NCBI GenBank assembly: GCA_963697355.1
Contig: CAVONV010000012.1
Span: forward strand, 97,019-161,018
DNA length: 64,000 nucleotides
Direction: 5' to 3'
Origin: CAVONV01 sp963697355
GTDB lineage: Bacteria; Acidobacteriota; Vicinamibacteria; Marinacidobacterales; DATDRI01
Program-made: the position numbers and the translations under genes
The notes under the pieces: generated by a model
The model's database searches: none
What the model was told of the DNA's origin: nothing
What the model saw: the letters and a program-made list of their open reading frames with translations, nothing else
Shown here: positions 34,170 to 43,253 of the stretch, piece after piece
How the letters are laid out: each line of letters starts with the position of its first letter
Position numbering within the stretch: the stretch's first letter is position 1

Positions 34170-35543
34170 TCAGTTGCCCTCGTCGCTGCCGACCGCAACC
34201 ACGTGACTCCGCGTTCGGAAGTAGATGGTCCCTTCCGAAATCGCCGGAGTCGCCATAGTCACCTCGTCCATGGAGTTGACGGCTAGTAGCTCGAAGCTCG
34301 GGCCGGCCCGGACGACATAGACATCGCCCGTTTCGCTCGTGTAGTAGAGCTTCCCATCGGCCGCCACGGAGGAGGCACTGAAGCCGTCCTGGCCCTGCCC
34401 GAGGCGTTCTTGGTACATGCGCTCACCAGTTGTAGCTTTGTAGCAGCTCAACACACCGTTGTCCCGACAATTGTAGAGGTAGTCGCCGTAGACCAGCGGC
34501 GTTTGCATATAGGCGCCGCCACGCTCGATGCTCCATGCGATGTGCTCGTTCGCGCTCTCACCTTCTGCCAGCGAAATGTCGCCTTTGGCATCGAGACGGA
34601 TGGCGTAGATGGGGGAGGCGGGGCCATGGGCATTGGTGATGAAGACGAGATCGTGGGCTACAACGGGAGTGGGGACCGGAATATCACCCCCACCGGTGAG
34701 CTTCCAAATCTCCTCACCGGTCGTCGCGTCATAGCCGCCGATGTGTTTCCAGCCGTTGACCAGGAGTATGTCGCGGCCACCGACGTTGTGGATGGTCGGG
34801 GTGCTCCAAGTGGGTACGTCACTTCGCGGCGTACGCCACACTTCGCTGCCGTCCTCGAGCTTGAAGGCGGCCAGAAAGGAGCCTTTCATGACATCGCATT
34901 GAACGTAGACCTTGTCTCCGTGAATGATAGGAGAGCTGGCAAATCCCCACTGCGCCGTGGGTGCTACGAAGAAAGCCGAGTCCAGTACCCCGAGATCCTT
35001 CTTCCAGAGGAGCTTTCCCGAAAAGTCGTAACAGTAGAGGCCTTCCGAGCCGAAGAAGACGACCACATGCTTCCCATCCGTGGCGGGCGTCGGGTTGGCG
35101 TGGGTCGACTTTGGATGTCGCTTGACCTTGGGCTCGCCCTCGTGAGCCGTTTGTTCCCAAAGTACTTTTCCGGTGTTCTTGTTCAGACGATAAACACGCC
35201 AACGTTGCACCGATTCTCCCTCGACGGGCTCGATATCGCCGTAGAGTCCCACGCGAAGGGGAGCGTCGTCTTTGTCACCGACGGCTGAAGTTACGAAGAC
35301 GCTGTCGCCCCAAATCACGGGAGCGGAATGCGCCAAGCCGGGGATGGGCACTTTCCATTTGACGTTTTCGTTCGACTCTAGATTCCAAGATGTTGGAGTG
35401 GCGTATCCTTCTGCGATACCGCGGGCATGCGTTCCCCGGAAACTAGGCCAATTCGAATCGTCCTTTTTCTCTGGATTCGCGTTCACATTGATCGTCGTGG
35501 TCAAAAGAAGACTTAGCACAAACATCATATGTTTACAGTTCAT
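34170..35543 (-). CDS. PQQ-like beta-propeller protein
   Basis: A 457-residue exported protein. The signal peptide (MFVLSLLLTTTINVNANPE) is followed by NWPSFRGTHARGIAEG, the sequence that opens this propeller family. Blades then repeat at LNKNTGKVLWEQTAH, CYDFSGKLLWKKD, FKLEDGSEVWRT, GYDATTGEEIWKLTG and CYKATTGERMYQERL. The start at 35543 has AGGAG 8 bases upstream. Related to the next gene and to the fragment at 1-696, so this family is locally amplified. No PQQ-ligating residues are evident, and the function is structural or binding. Confidence 0.85.
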   Translation of the reverse strand: MNCKHMMFVLSLLLTTTINVNANPEKKDDSNWPSFRGTHARGIAEGYATPTSWNLESNENVKWKVPIPGLAHSAPVIWGDSVFVTSAVGDKDDAPLRVGLYGDIEPVEGESVQRWRVYRLNKNTGKVLWEQTAHEGEPKVKRHPKSTHANPTPATDGKHVVVFFGSEGLYCYDFSGKLLWKKDLGVLDSAFFVAPTAQWGFASSPIIHGDKVYVQCDVMKGSFLAAFKLEDGSEVWRTPRSDVPTWSTPTIHNVGGRDILLVNGWKHIGGYDATTGEEIWKLTGGGDIPVPTPVVAHDLVFITNAHGPASPIYAIRLDAKGDISLAEGESANEHIAWSIERGGAYMQTPLVYGDYLYNCRDNGVLSCYKATTGERMYQERLGQGQDGFSASSVAADGKLYYTSETGDVYVVRAGPSFELLAVNSMDEVTMATPAISEGTIYFRTRSHVVAVGSDEGN

Positions 35544-35576
35544 CGGCTGGCTCCTGGTCAATATCCTTGCACCCAA

Positions 35577-37018
35577 CTAGTTACTGGATGCGGTTTTCTG
35601 TGATGGACTAATGCGATACAGCTTGGTCAACGTCCGGATGAAGAGGCTATCACCTGAGATGGCTGGGCTTGCCAGGCTCATCTCGCCAAGACTGTTCTTG
35701 CCAATCTCTTGGTAGGTTTTGCCGGGTTGGGCGACAAACGTGTCACCGTCCTCGCTCAGGAAGAACACTTTGCCATCGAATGCCCATGGGGAGCTTGCAA
35801 ATGTGTGACCCCCTCCTCCGATACGCGCCCGGTACGAGCGCTCACCGGTTTTGGAGTCGAAGACGGAGAGGATGCCGTTGTCGCGCACGAAATAGAGATA
35901 CCCCTGATACAGAAGAGGAGACGGGATGTAGGCTGAGGCACGAGGGTGATGCCACGCAACGTACTCGTTCGACGTTTCGCCTTCTTTCAAAGAGATGTCA
36001 CCCGAGGCGCCCGGACGCACTGCGAAGACGGGGCGGCCTTCCTCACCCTGTGAGCCGGTGGCGACGTAGAGCATCTCCTCGCCAGCGAGTGGTGTCGGAA
36101 TGGCGCCCGTGATCCCCGAGAGCCGCCAGATCTCCTTGCCATTGAGGTCGTAGCTTGTGGCGTGTTGGTGACCGACGGCAATGATCTCGGTTCGCGAACC
36201 GCTCTCCCAGATAAAGGGCGTGGACCATCCGTCTTTTGAATAAGGACTATCCGTATGTCGCGGCGTTCGCCAAAGTTCCTTGCCCGTTTTTCCGTCCACG
36301 GCAGCAAGGTAGGACTCCCCAAAGGTGTCCCTCAGGATATAGATACGGCCGTCGTGAACCACGGGGGAGGAGCCTGTGCCGAAATCCATGCGGACGGGCT
36401 GGGGCTCCCAGTTGAGGTCCCAGAGGTGCTCGCCGTCCATCGAGTAGCAATGAAGTCCCGCGTTTCCGAAGTAGGCGTAAATACGCTCACCGTCCGTGGC
36501 AGGAGTTTCGGAGGCATAGGTATTCTTGCGATGGCGACCACCGAACGGCTTGCCCTTGTGAGCCTCGCGCTCCCAGAGAACTCTGCCCGTGTCTTTGTCG
36601 AGGGCGTAGACCATGTAACGGATGTCTTCCGTTTCTTTCGTTAGCTCGATGTCACGTGCTGTGACTTTTTCCATGATCTCTTCTTCCGACGCTCCTTGCT
36701 GCGGTCAATTCCTCGACGTAGTCCATGCCAAAGATGCCGGTCGATGGCTCCTTGAAGGACCCCTCCGGCGAAATGGCCGAGGTGACGAAGACCCTATCGC
36801 CCCAGACGATGGGGGAGGACCAGCCTCGGCCCGGGATTTCCTTCACCCACGCCACGTTCTCGGTGGTGGTCCAGTGATCGGGCGGAGTGGCGTTTCTCCG
36901 CAACACCCGAGCTTCCCGGGCCTCGAAACTGAGGCCAATTTTGTCCGGCGAAACTGACGCCGGTGAGGAAAATGGGGATGATGAGCCAGAAAGGGGCTGA
37001 AATGAATTGTTTCTTCAT
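35577..37018 (-). pseudogene. PQQ-like beta-propeller protein with two frameshifts
   Basis: The opening MKKQFISAPFWLIIPIFLTG (signal) and NWPQFRGPGSSGVAE lie in one frame from 37018. NATPPDHWTTTENVAWVKEI and SSPIVWGDRVFVTSA continue in a second, and EEEIMEKVTARDIELTKETE onwards in a third, ending at 35577 with intact blades (LYRISPSQ tail). One indel is therefore needed near 36895 and one near 36690. The remaining 365-residue frame is well conserved, which suggests recent damage or sequencing error. Adjacent to the intact relative at 34170. Confidence 0.8.
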
Positions 37019-37468
37019 GTGTCCATCCGTTTTCTATGTGATTCTGTGGTAGCAAGGGTCCCTGGATTCGCGCGTGAGAGAGTATAACCTAGAGACCGCG
37101 TTCTATGAAGATGCCGAATCTTCATGTCAGCGATCGTTTTACAGAAGGGGAAAACCTGATTTCTCCCGTGCCGAGCCCGTTCCTCCACCCGAGCCCGATG
37201 CGTTCCCATTGAAAACCGTTTGCATCGCATGTGCCACAGACCTGCGTTTTGGTGCTTCGGGCTGGGGCACGGGCGCGGGCACGGACTACCGGAAGAAAAG
37301 GGACAGTCTTCCACGTACTAGGCTTCGTCCGTGACTAGGGCTTAATCTTCATATCAGGTCCCATTTTTCCTAGAACCCTCTTTTTCCAAAATATCTTTGC
37401 TCGATCGGCCGCAGGGTGGCAGACTGACTTGAAAGGCAAGTGAGCACTTCGGATTTCGAGATCGAAGG
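37019..37468. other. Intergenic region with repeat-like, G-rich hairpin sequence
   Basis: No gene was recognised. The stretch contains AAAAGGGACAGTCTTCCACG (37295-37314) and TCAGGTCCCATTTTTCC (37353-37369), both resembling ends of REP/RAYT-type repeats. A GC-rich tract (GGGGCACGGGCGCGGGCACG, 37264-37283) is similar to the complement of one near 48350. The plus-strand gene at 37469 starts without a clear ribosome-binding site. Confidence 0.4.
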
Positions 37469-38806
37469 ATGACGCGCACAAAGGACTCATCACCGGGTGG
37501 CCAGGAAAAGACGACGGCTGGCAACTATTTCGTTGCCAACTATCCACCGTTCTCTTTCTGGACGCCTGAAAAACGAGGCGAAGCCCTCGAGGCCCTCGAG
37601 AGACGCCCCGAGCCGGATACACCCCTGGGTCTGTACGTCCACATACCGTTTTGCCGAAGGCGCTGCCATTTCTGCTACTTCCGTGTCTACACGGGGCGGG
37701 ACGCCAAACCCGACCGTGTATCGAGATATGTCCGTTCAATTGTGCGGGAGCTCGAGCTCTATTCCCACAAACCGTTGTTCGAGGGACGTCGGCCGAGCTA
37801 CGTGTATTTCGGAGGGGGGACACCGTCCTTTCTGTCTCCAGATGCTTTGACCGAGCTGTTTGGTGGTTTGAAAGACATTGTGAGCTGGGAGGAAGCCGAG
37901 GAAATGACCTTCGAGTGCGAGCCTGGAACGCTCGACAAGGAAAAGCTCGACACCCTGCGCGGACTCGGCGTCACGAGATTGAGCCTCGGCGTTGAGCATT
38001 TCGATGACGACGTCTTGAAGGCCAATGGTAGAGCACACGTTTCCAAGGAGATTCACACGGCTTACGAGTACGCGCGATCTGTAGGATTTCGGCAAATCAA
38101 CATCGACTTGATCGCCGGCATGCTCAACGACACGCAGCAAAAATGGGAAGATTGCGTGCGCCGGGCGCTCGAGCTGGAGCCGGAATGTCTGACGATCTAC
38201 CAGATGGAGATCCCCTTCAACACCACGATCTATCAGGGCATGAAGGAGCGCGGGGAGACGGCTGCGCCAGTGGCTGATTGGCCGATGAAACGCGCGTGGG
38301 TCGACTACGCTTTCCGGGTATTCGAAAAAGCCGGATACACGGTGACGAGCGCCACCACGGCGGTCAAGGATCCCAAAGCGTACCAGTTCCTCTATCGCGA
38401 CTACTTGTGGAAAGGTGCGGATATGATCTCACTCGGTGTCGCATCGTTCGGACATTTCAGCGGCACCCACTATCAAAACGAAAAGGATTTTGAACCGTAC
38501 GTGGAGCGCGTCGAACAGGGTGAGATGCCGATTCACCGTGCGCTGGCCATGAGTGACGAGGAGAAGCTGATCCGGGAGCTGATTCTACAAATGAAGTTGG
38601 GCCGACTCGACCGCTCGTACTTCGAGAGCAAGTTCGACACGGATATCGTCGAACGTTTTTCCGAGCCGTTCGAGAAGCTTCAAGAGGCAGGCCATCTGAG
38701 TATAGAAGGCGGTCAGATCGTTTTGACGCGCCAAAGTCTATTGCGGGTGGATGAGCTGTTACCCGCGTTCTTTCTACCTCAACACAGGAGTGCGAGATAC
38801 ACGTGA
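37469..38806 (+). CDS. HemN/HemW-like radical SAM protein
   Basis: A 445-residue protein with the radical-SAM cluster motif CxxxCxxC at Cys62, Cys66 and Cys69 (HIPFCRRRCHFCYF). It also has YVYFGGGTPSFL (SAM-binding GGGTP), RLSLGVEHFDD and INIDLIAGML, all features of coproporphyrinogen III oxidase-like (HemN/HemW) enzymes. The C-terminal domain (HRALAMSDEEKLIRELILQM) is the family's usual one. Linked by a 4-base overlap to a halogenase-like flavoprotein and then a thioesterase. Functions could include heme metabolism or, as in some natural-product clusters, radical methylation; context favours specialised metabolism. Start at 37469 is tentative. Confidence 0.82.
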   Translation: MTRTKDSSPGGQEKTTAGNYFVANYPPFSFWTPEKRGEALEALERRPEPDTPLGLYVHIPFCRRRCHFCYFRVYTGRDAKPDRVSRYVRSIVRELELYSHKPLFEGRRPSYVYFGGGTPSFLSPDALTELFGGLKDIVSWEEAEEMTFECEPGTLDKEKLDTLRGLGVTRLSLGVEHFDDDVLKANGRAHVSKEIHTAYEYARSVGFRQINIDLIAGMLNDTQQKWEDCVRRALELEPECLTIYQMEIPFNTTIYQGMKERGETAAPVADWPMKRAWVDYAFRVFEKAGYTVTSATTAVKDPKAYQFLYRDYLWKGADMISLGVASFGHFSGTHYQNEKDFEPYVERVEQGEMPIHRALAMSDEEKLIRELILQMKLGRLDRSYFESKFDTDIVERFSEPFEKLQEAGHLSIEGGQIVLTRQSLLRVDELLPAFFLPQHRSARYT

Positions 38807-40238
38807 GCTCCAAGCGAATCCTGAATGTCGACGTTGTGGTTGTCGGGGGTGGGCCGGCCGGCTCGACGGCGGCTGCGCATCTTGCCGGTCGCGGCCGAAG
38901 AGTGCTCGTCTTGGAAAAGGAGAAGTTTCCGCGATATCAGATTGGCGAATCCTTGCTCCCTTATTGCTACTTTCCGCTGGAACGTCTTGGCGTGCTCGAG
39001 CGGATGAAGTCTCCACGGTTCCAGAAGAAATACGCGGTCCAGTTCGTTACGACTGAAGGCAAGGCTTCCTCACCGTTTCATTTCTCCCGGCATTTCGACC
39101 ATGAAGCTTCGATGACCTGGCAAGTCGAGCGAAGCACGTTCGATCACATGCTCCTGGAGAACGCTCGAGAGCAAGGTGCTGACGTTCGGCAAGAGACCCA
39201 AGTGATGGGTCTCCTACGTCAAAATGGGAAAGTCAGAGGTGTTGCTGCAAATCCCAGGTCCAACGGCGGGGAACCCTACGAGGTGCACGCACCCATGACC
39301 ATCGATGCAAGCGGACGGCAGGCACTGGCAATCACCAGGAACAATTGGCGCCGGTGGGAGCCAGGGTTGAACAAGACCGCCATCTGGACGTATTTCAAAG
39401 GCGCCGTCCGGGACAAAGGCAAAGACGAAGGTACGACCACGATTGCCTACCTTCCCGAAAAGGGTTGGTTTTGGTACATTCCGTTGCCCGACGACGTGGT
39501 GAGCGTGGGTGTCGTTGCTGAAAGAGATTATCTGTTTGGACAAACCAATAGTCTCTCCGAGATATTCTGCCGCGAAGTCGCAAAGAATCCTTGGGTCGAG
39601 GAGCGCTTGGCTTCCGGGCGGCAGTTCGGAAAGTACTACGTGACCAAGGAGTACTCGTACTCTTCCGAGCACTGCGCCGAGGACGGATTGGTTCTCGTCG
39701 GCGATGCCTTCTTTTTTTGGACCCCGTGTTTGCTTCCGGAGTCTACTTTGCGTTACGCGGCGGTGAGTTGGCGGCCGATGCCGTCGACCGCGCGCTCGCG
39801 GAAAACGACGTCTCCGCCGAACGCTTCACCGAGTACTCCGAACAGATGCTCCGCGAGGTCGAGCCGATGCGGCAGTTGGTCTATGCGTTCTACGATCGGA
39901 TGTTCAGCGTCAAGACGTTGGTCAAGAACCATCCGGACGTCATGAGTGATTGGACCGACGTTTTGATTGGAAATCTGGACAAGGACTTCTCGAAGCTGTT
40001 CGCCGCCATCGGCGAGCAGGCATCTCTACCACCTCATCTTTCCAGCGGCAGGCCGTTGGCATCGAGAAGAGCCCAATCGAATGAGTTTCGAGTTCCGCAC
40101 CAAACGTCGGATCGAGTTCGCCGAGACGGACATGGCCGGTATCGTTCACTTCTCCAACTACTTTCGCTACATGGAGGAAACCGAGCACGAGTTCTTCCGC
40201 TCGCTCGGGCTGTCCGTACATATGCAAATCGACGGTAA
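38803..40238 (+). pseudogene. Halogenase/geranylgeranyl-reductase-like flavoprotein, frameshifted at a T7 run
   Basis: GTG at 38803 overlaps the upstream stop (GTGA). VDVVVVGGGPAGSTAAAHLAG is the FAD-binding fold; FPRYQIGESLLPY is the conserved GES loop of tryptophan-halogenase-like enzymes; IDASGRQAL and LVLVGDAFF follow. At 39711-39718 a run of seven T disrupts the frame: adding one T restores FFFLDPVFASGVYFA and the rest of the C-terminal helices. The C-terminus then reads through 40238, overlapping the thioesterase gene by about 157 bases, so the true end is uncertain. No lysine motif (KxxxK-like) of flavin halogenases was confirmed. Either a real mutation or a homopolymer sequencing error. 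Confidence 0.75.
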
Positions 40239-40512
40239 AGTTGTTTCCTGGCCACGGGTTCGCACGGAATGCGCTTACAGTGCGCCCCTTGCGTTCGAGG
40301 AGTATGTGGAGATTCACATGCTGGTTCGAAAGAAAACAAAGAAGTCGATCACGTACGATTACGAGTTTTCGAAGCCGGGCGGGTCAATCGTCGCCCGGGG
40401 CTCGGTGACGACACTTTGTGTGAAAGTGGATCCTTCAACGAAGAAGATGACTACTATTCCCATTCCCGAGACGATTGACGAGAAGATCGAGGTCGCACCC
40501 GCCGAACCGTAG
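40081..40512 (+). CDS. Acyl-CoA thioesterase, 4HBT/YbgC-like hotdog
   Basis: A 143-residue hotdog-fold protein: RRIEFAETDMAGIVHFSNYF is the 4-hydroxybenzoyl-CoA thioesterase/YbgC signature containing the catalytic Asp, followed by EETEHEFFRSLGL and VRKKTKKSITYDYEF. It hydrolyses acyl-CoA or acyl-carrier-protein thioesters. The ATG at 40081 is preceded by a weak AAGAG. It follows the flavoprotein in a three-gene cassette with the radical SAM gene, suggesting release or editing of an acyl intermediate, by inference. Confidence 0.87.
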   Translation: MSFEFRTKRRIEFAETDMAGIVHFSNYFRYMEETEHEFFRSLGLSVHMQIDGKVVSWPRVRTECAYSAPLAFEEYVEIHMLVRKKTKKSITYDYEFSKPGGSIVARGSVTTLCVKVDPSTKKMTTIPIPETIDEKIEVAPAEP

Positions 40513-40614
40513 AGCTCACTCGCAGTCAGTTTCCGTTGTCCTGTACGTTGGCAAGAAGTGACGGTAGTATTCCCTGTCATCGAGCTCATTTTTGCGAGCG
40601 TCCAGGAGGTATTG

Positions 40615-42711
40615 ATGCGTAAACTCGTTCTACTCGTTTGGGGCATGTCGGTCGCCGCTTTCGCGGCGGTCGTCATGCCCGCCCAAGCCGCGGCGCAGGG
40701 CCGCGGCTTACAACCGGAGGATCTGCACCGGCTCCGCTCCGTCGGCCAAGCTCGGATTTCATCGAGCGGAGACAAGATTCTCTACACCGTTGAAAGCCGT
40801 GAAGGGGAAAAAGATACCTCTTCACGCATAAGGGTGTGGGATATCGCCTCCGGCCAATCGACGTCGCTGCTCGGTGAGAACTCAAAAGGATCCAACGCCC
40901 GCTGGTCACCCGATGGCCAATGGGTTGCCTATATCGGGAGCGAAGACGAACGTCGTGGACTCATGGTGGTGCGATCTGACGGCACTGGGCAGAAGTTCTT
41001 AGCGCCCGTGGAAGGGACCAACCATCCACTTCCCAGTATGGGCGAACGTTTCACTTGGTCTCCCGACAGCAATTCCATTGCCTTCGTCTCCGGGACTCCG
41101 GGACCGGAGACCGAGGACGCCAGCGGCGACCCGGTGGTCATAACCCGCTATCTCTACAAGCCGACAGCCAGGGAGGGTTTGACCCGGTTCAATGACAACA
41201 AGAGGCTGAACATCTATGTGATCAACGTCGATGGGAGCGGCTTCCGCCAGTTGACTGACGAAACCTACTACGAGCACTCCCTCGATTGGTCGCCATCAGG
41301 TGAAGAGATCCTCTTCGTCTCCAACCGGGAGCCCGATCCGGATCGTTTCTTCAACTACGATGTCTTTGCCGTCAAGGTTTCTGATGGCAGCATCCGCCGG
41401 ATCACCGCCACCGAGAACATCGAGTACCAACCGATTTGGTCTCCCGACGGGAAGACCATCGCCTATCTCGGTACTCGACGCGGTCTGACCTCCTCGGAAA
41501 CCACTATGGAAGACACCCACGTTTGGCTCATGGATGCCGATGGAGGCCATCGCCGTGAGCTCGGTGCGGCTGTAGACAACCGGCAAAGTTCGCATGGCTG
41601 GTCTCCGGACGGGAGCACGATTTATTGCACGGTTCAGGAAAGGGGAAGCCAGAGACTCTATCGCATGCCGGTCTCCGGAGCTCCACCCGAGCCGGTGGGG
41701 AGCCCCTCCTCCACGGGAACGGTTGTGACCGAGATGGGTGGTCGGGGGACGTCGTGGTCCATCGGAAAAGACGACTTGATGGCCATCTCCACTAGCTCGC
41801 GGAAGGACATGGCTCAGCTTTATCTGCTGGAGAAGGGTAAGAACGAGCCGAAGCAACTGACCGACCTCAACCGGGATTGGCTTTCCAGCCGGGAGGTTGC
41901 CGAGGTCGAGAGCGTGGTCTTCCACAGTTTCGACGGAATGGAGGTCGAGGCTTTTCTCACCCATCCCCTGGGCCGGTCCACGGACTCGAAACACCCGCTC
42001 ATCGCCGTCATCAAGGGAGGGCCTCACGGTCAGAATGGACCTCATTTCGACCACAGGACGCAGGTCTACGCTGCAAGGGGTTGGGCTTCCCTCATGGTGA
42101 ACTACCGAGGGTCGACGGGCTACGGTCAGGCTTTCGCCGATGCCATCTTTGGAGATCAGGATGGTGGTGAAGCCAAGGACGTCATGTATGCGGTAGACGC
42201 GGCGGTGCGCCGGAACAAATGGATCGACCCGGAGCGCCTCGGCCTTCAGGGAGGTAGTTACGGGGGTCAACTCTCCATGTGGATCATCACGCAGACCAAC
42301 CGGTTCAAAGCCGCCATCCCTATGTATGGCATCTGCAATCTGCTCAGCTTCAACTACATGGCCTACTACCATGATTACCTGGCGGTAGAGTTCGGGGGTT
42401 TCCCGCACGAAGGTAACTTGATGGACGTGTTGTGGGAGCGTTCCGCGCTCAAGCACGTGGCTAATGTGAAGACTCCAACCATGCTCGTTCATGGTGAGAA
42501 TGACAACGACGTGCCCATTGCCGAGTCCGAGCAGTACTACATTGCTCTCAAGGACGTAGGTGTGGAGACCATCATGGTGCGCTATCCGCGGGAAGGCCAT
42601 GGCATCCGGGAGATCGGTCACCAGATCGACCTGATTGAACGAAGCATGGCCTGGTACGAGAAGCACTTTTCGACTTCGAGCGAGACAACGAGTCCCACGA
42701 GCAGGCAGTGA
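40615..42711 (+). CDS. S9 family peptidase (acylaminoacyl/dipeptidyl type)
   Basis: A 698-residue serine peptidase with a signal peptide (LVLLVWGMSVAAFAAVVMPA, cleaved near AQAAAQ). A WD40-like beta-propeller (repeated ARWSPDGQWVAY, FTWSPDSNSIAF, PIWSPDGKTIAYL) precedes a C-terminal alpha/beta-hydrolase domain. Nucleophile elbow LQGGSYGGQLS, acid in GENDNDVPIAES and histidine in REGHGIREI are all present. GGAGG lies 8 bases before the ATG; a longer open frame to 40558 is unlikely. A hairpin terminator follows. A second S9 peptidase converges from the other strand. Confidence 0.92.
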   Translation: MRKLVLLVWGMSVAAFAAVVMPAQAAAQGRGLQPEDLHRLRSVGQARISSSGDKILYTVESREGEKDTSSRIRVWDIASGQSTSLLGENSKGSNARWSPDGQWVAYIGSEDERRGLMVVRSDGTGQKFLAPVEGTNHPLPSMGERFTWSPDSNSIAFVSGTPGPETEDASGDPVVITRYLYKPTAREGLTRFNDNKRLNIYVINVDGSGFRQLTDETYYEHSLDWSPSGEEILFVSNREPDPDRFFNYDVFAVKVSDGSIRRITATENIEYQPIWSPDGKTIAYLGTRRGLTSSETTMEDTHVWLMDADGGHRRELGAAVDNRQSSHGWSPDGSTIYCTVQERGSQRLYRMPVSGAPPEPVGSPSSTGTVVTEMGGRGTSWSIGKDDLMAISTSSRKDMAQLYLLEKGKNEPKQLTDLNRDWLSSREVAEVESVVFHSFDGMEVEAFLTHPLGRSTDSKHPLIAVIKGGPHGQNGPHFDHRTQVYAARGWASLMVNYRGSTGYGQAFADAIFGDQDGGEAKDVMYAVDAAVRRNKWIDPERLGLQGGSYGGQLSMWIITQTNRFKAAIPMYGICNLLSFNYMAYYHDYLAVEFGGFPHEGNLMDVLWERSALKHVANVKTPTMLVHGENDNDVPIAESEQYYIALKDVGVETIMVRYPREGHGIREIGHQIDLIERSMAWYEKHFSTSSETTSPTSRQ

Positions 42712-42717
42712 ATGGGC

Positions 42718-42752
42718 CAGGCTCCCGGGCGGTGGCAACGCCCGGGAGCCTG
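42718..42752 (+). terminator. Strong hairpin after the S9 peptidase gene
   Basis: CAGGCTCCCGGGCG (42718-42731) pairs perfectly with CGCCCGGGAGCCTG (42739-42752) around a 7-base loop. No T-run follows. It starts 7 bases after the stop. Confidence 0.7.
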
Positions 42753-42803
42753 TCGTTGCCTTACGATCTTCGAGATACGCCGGCCCCCGTAGTGAAGTGC
42801 TCT

Positions 42804-43240
42804 CTAGAAGTCTATGATATTTACGATTCTCCACTGGCCGTCCAGCTTCAACATGTGGAGGAAGTCGGTCACTTGTCGGCTCGAATCCACGGTAAACGCT
42901 ATCCTGACCTGTGCCGCGGTACCCTCACGATCGATCTTCACCATCTCATAGTCCAGCTTGTTGAATGGAGGATTGGCAGGATCGAAGCGTTTGGACCATT
43001 CTTGCAGAGTGGTTAGATGGAGTGCGCCGTCTCGGCCCGCACTCATGAGATGAGTCTCGGGGATGCAGACCTTTTCAATGAGCCCGAAGTCCCTTGTCTG
43101 GAGACCCTTGATGTAGAGCTCCTCGAAAGCAAGGACACCACGGCCACGGACCCTACCAGCATTGCAAGCATCACCAGTGGAGCCCGGGACGATTTCTTCT
43201 CTGCGTCACGGCTCTTGGAGCGCTTTTTCTTTGAGCTCAT
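42804..43240 (-). pseudogene. NTF2-like/lumazine-binding-fold protein with membrane anchor, frameshifted
   Basis: The N-terminus MSSKKKRSKSRDAEKKS and a membrane helix (LVMLAMLVGSVAVVS) start at 43240, 13 bases after the S9 stop. A one-base shift near 43140 is needed before LAFEELYIKGLQTRDFGL continues, in the frame ending LKLDGQWRIVNIIDF at 42804. The restored protein, about 145 residues, matches 'putative lumazine-binding' / SnoaL-like domains. Decay or sequencing error cannot be distinguished here. The partner S9 gene is intact. Confidence 0.65.
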
Positions 43241-43253
43241 GTGGTTCCCCGGT

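Noticed and set aside
41296..42834. Long open frame (512 codons) antisense to the S9 peptidase
   Set aside because: Its protein lacks any family features, and its codons mirror the wobble pattern of the S9 gene; a shadow frame.
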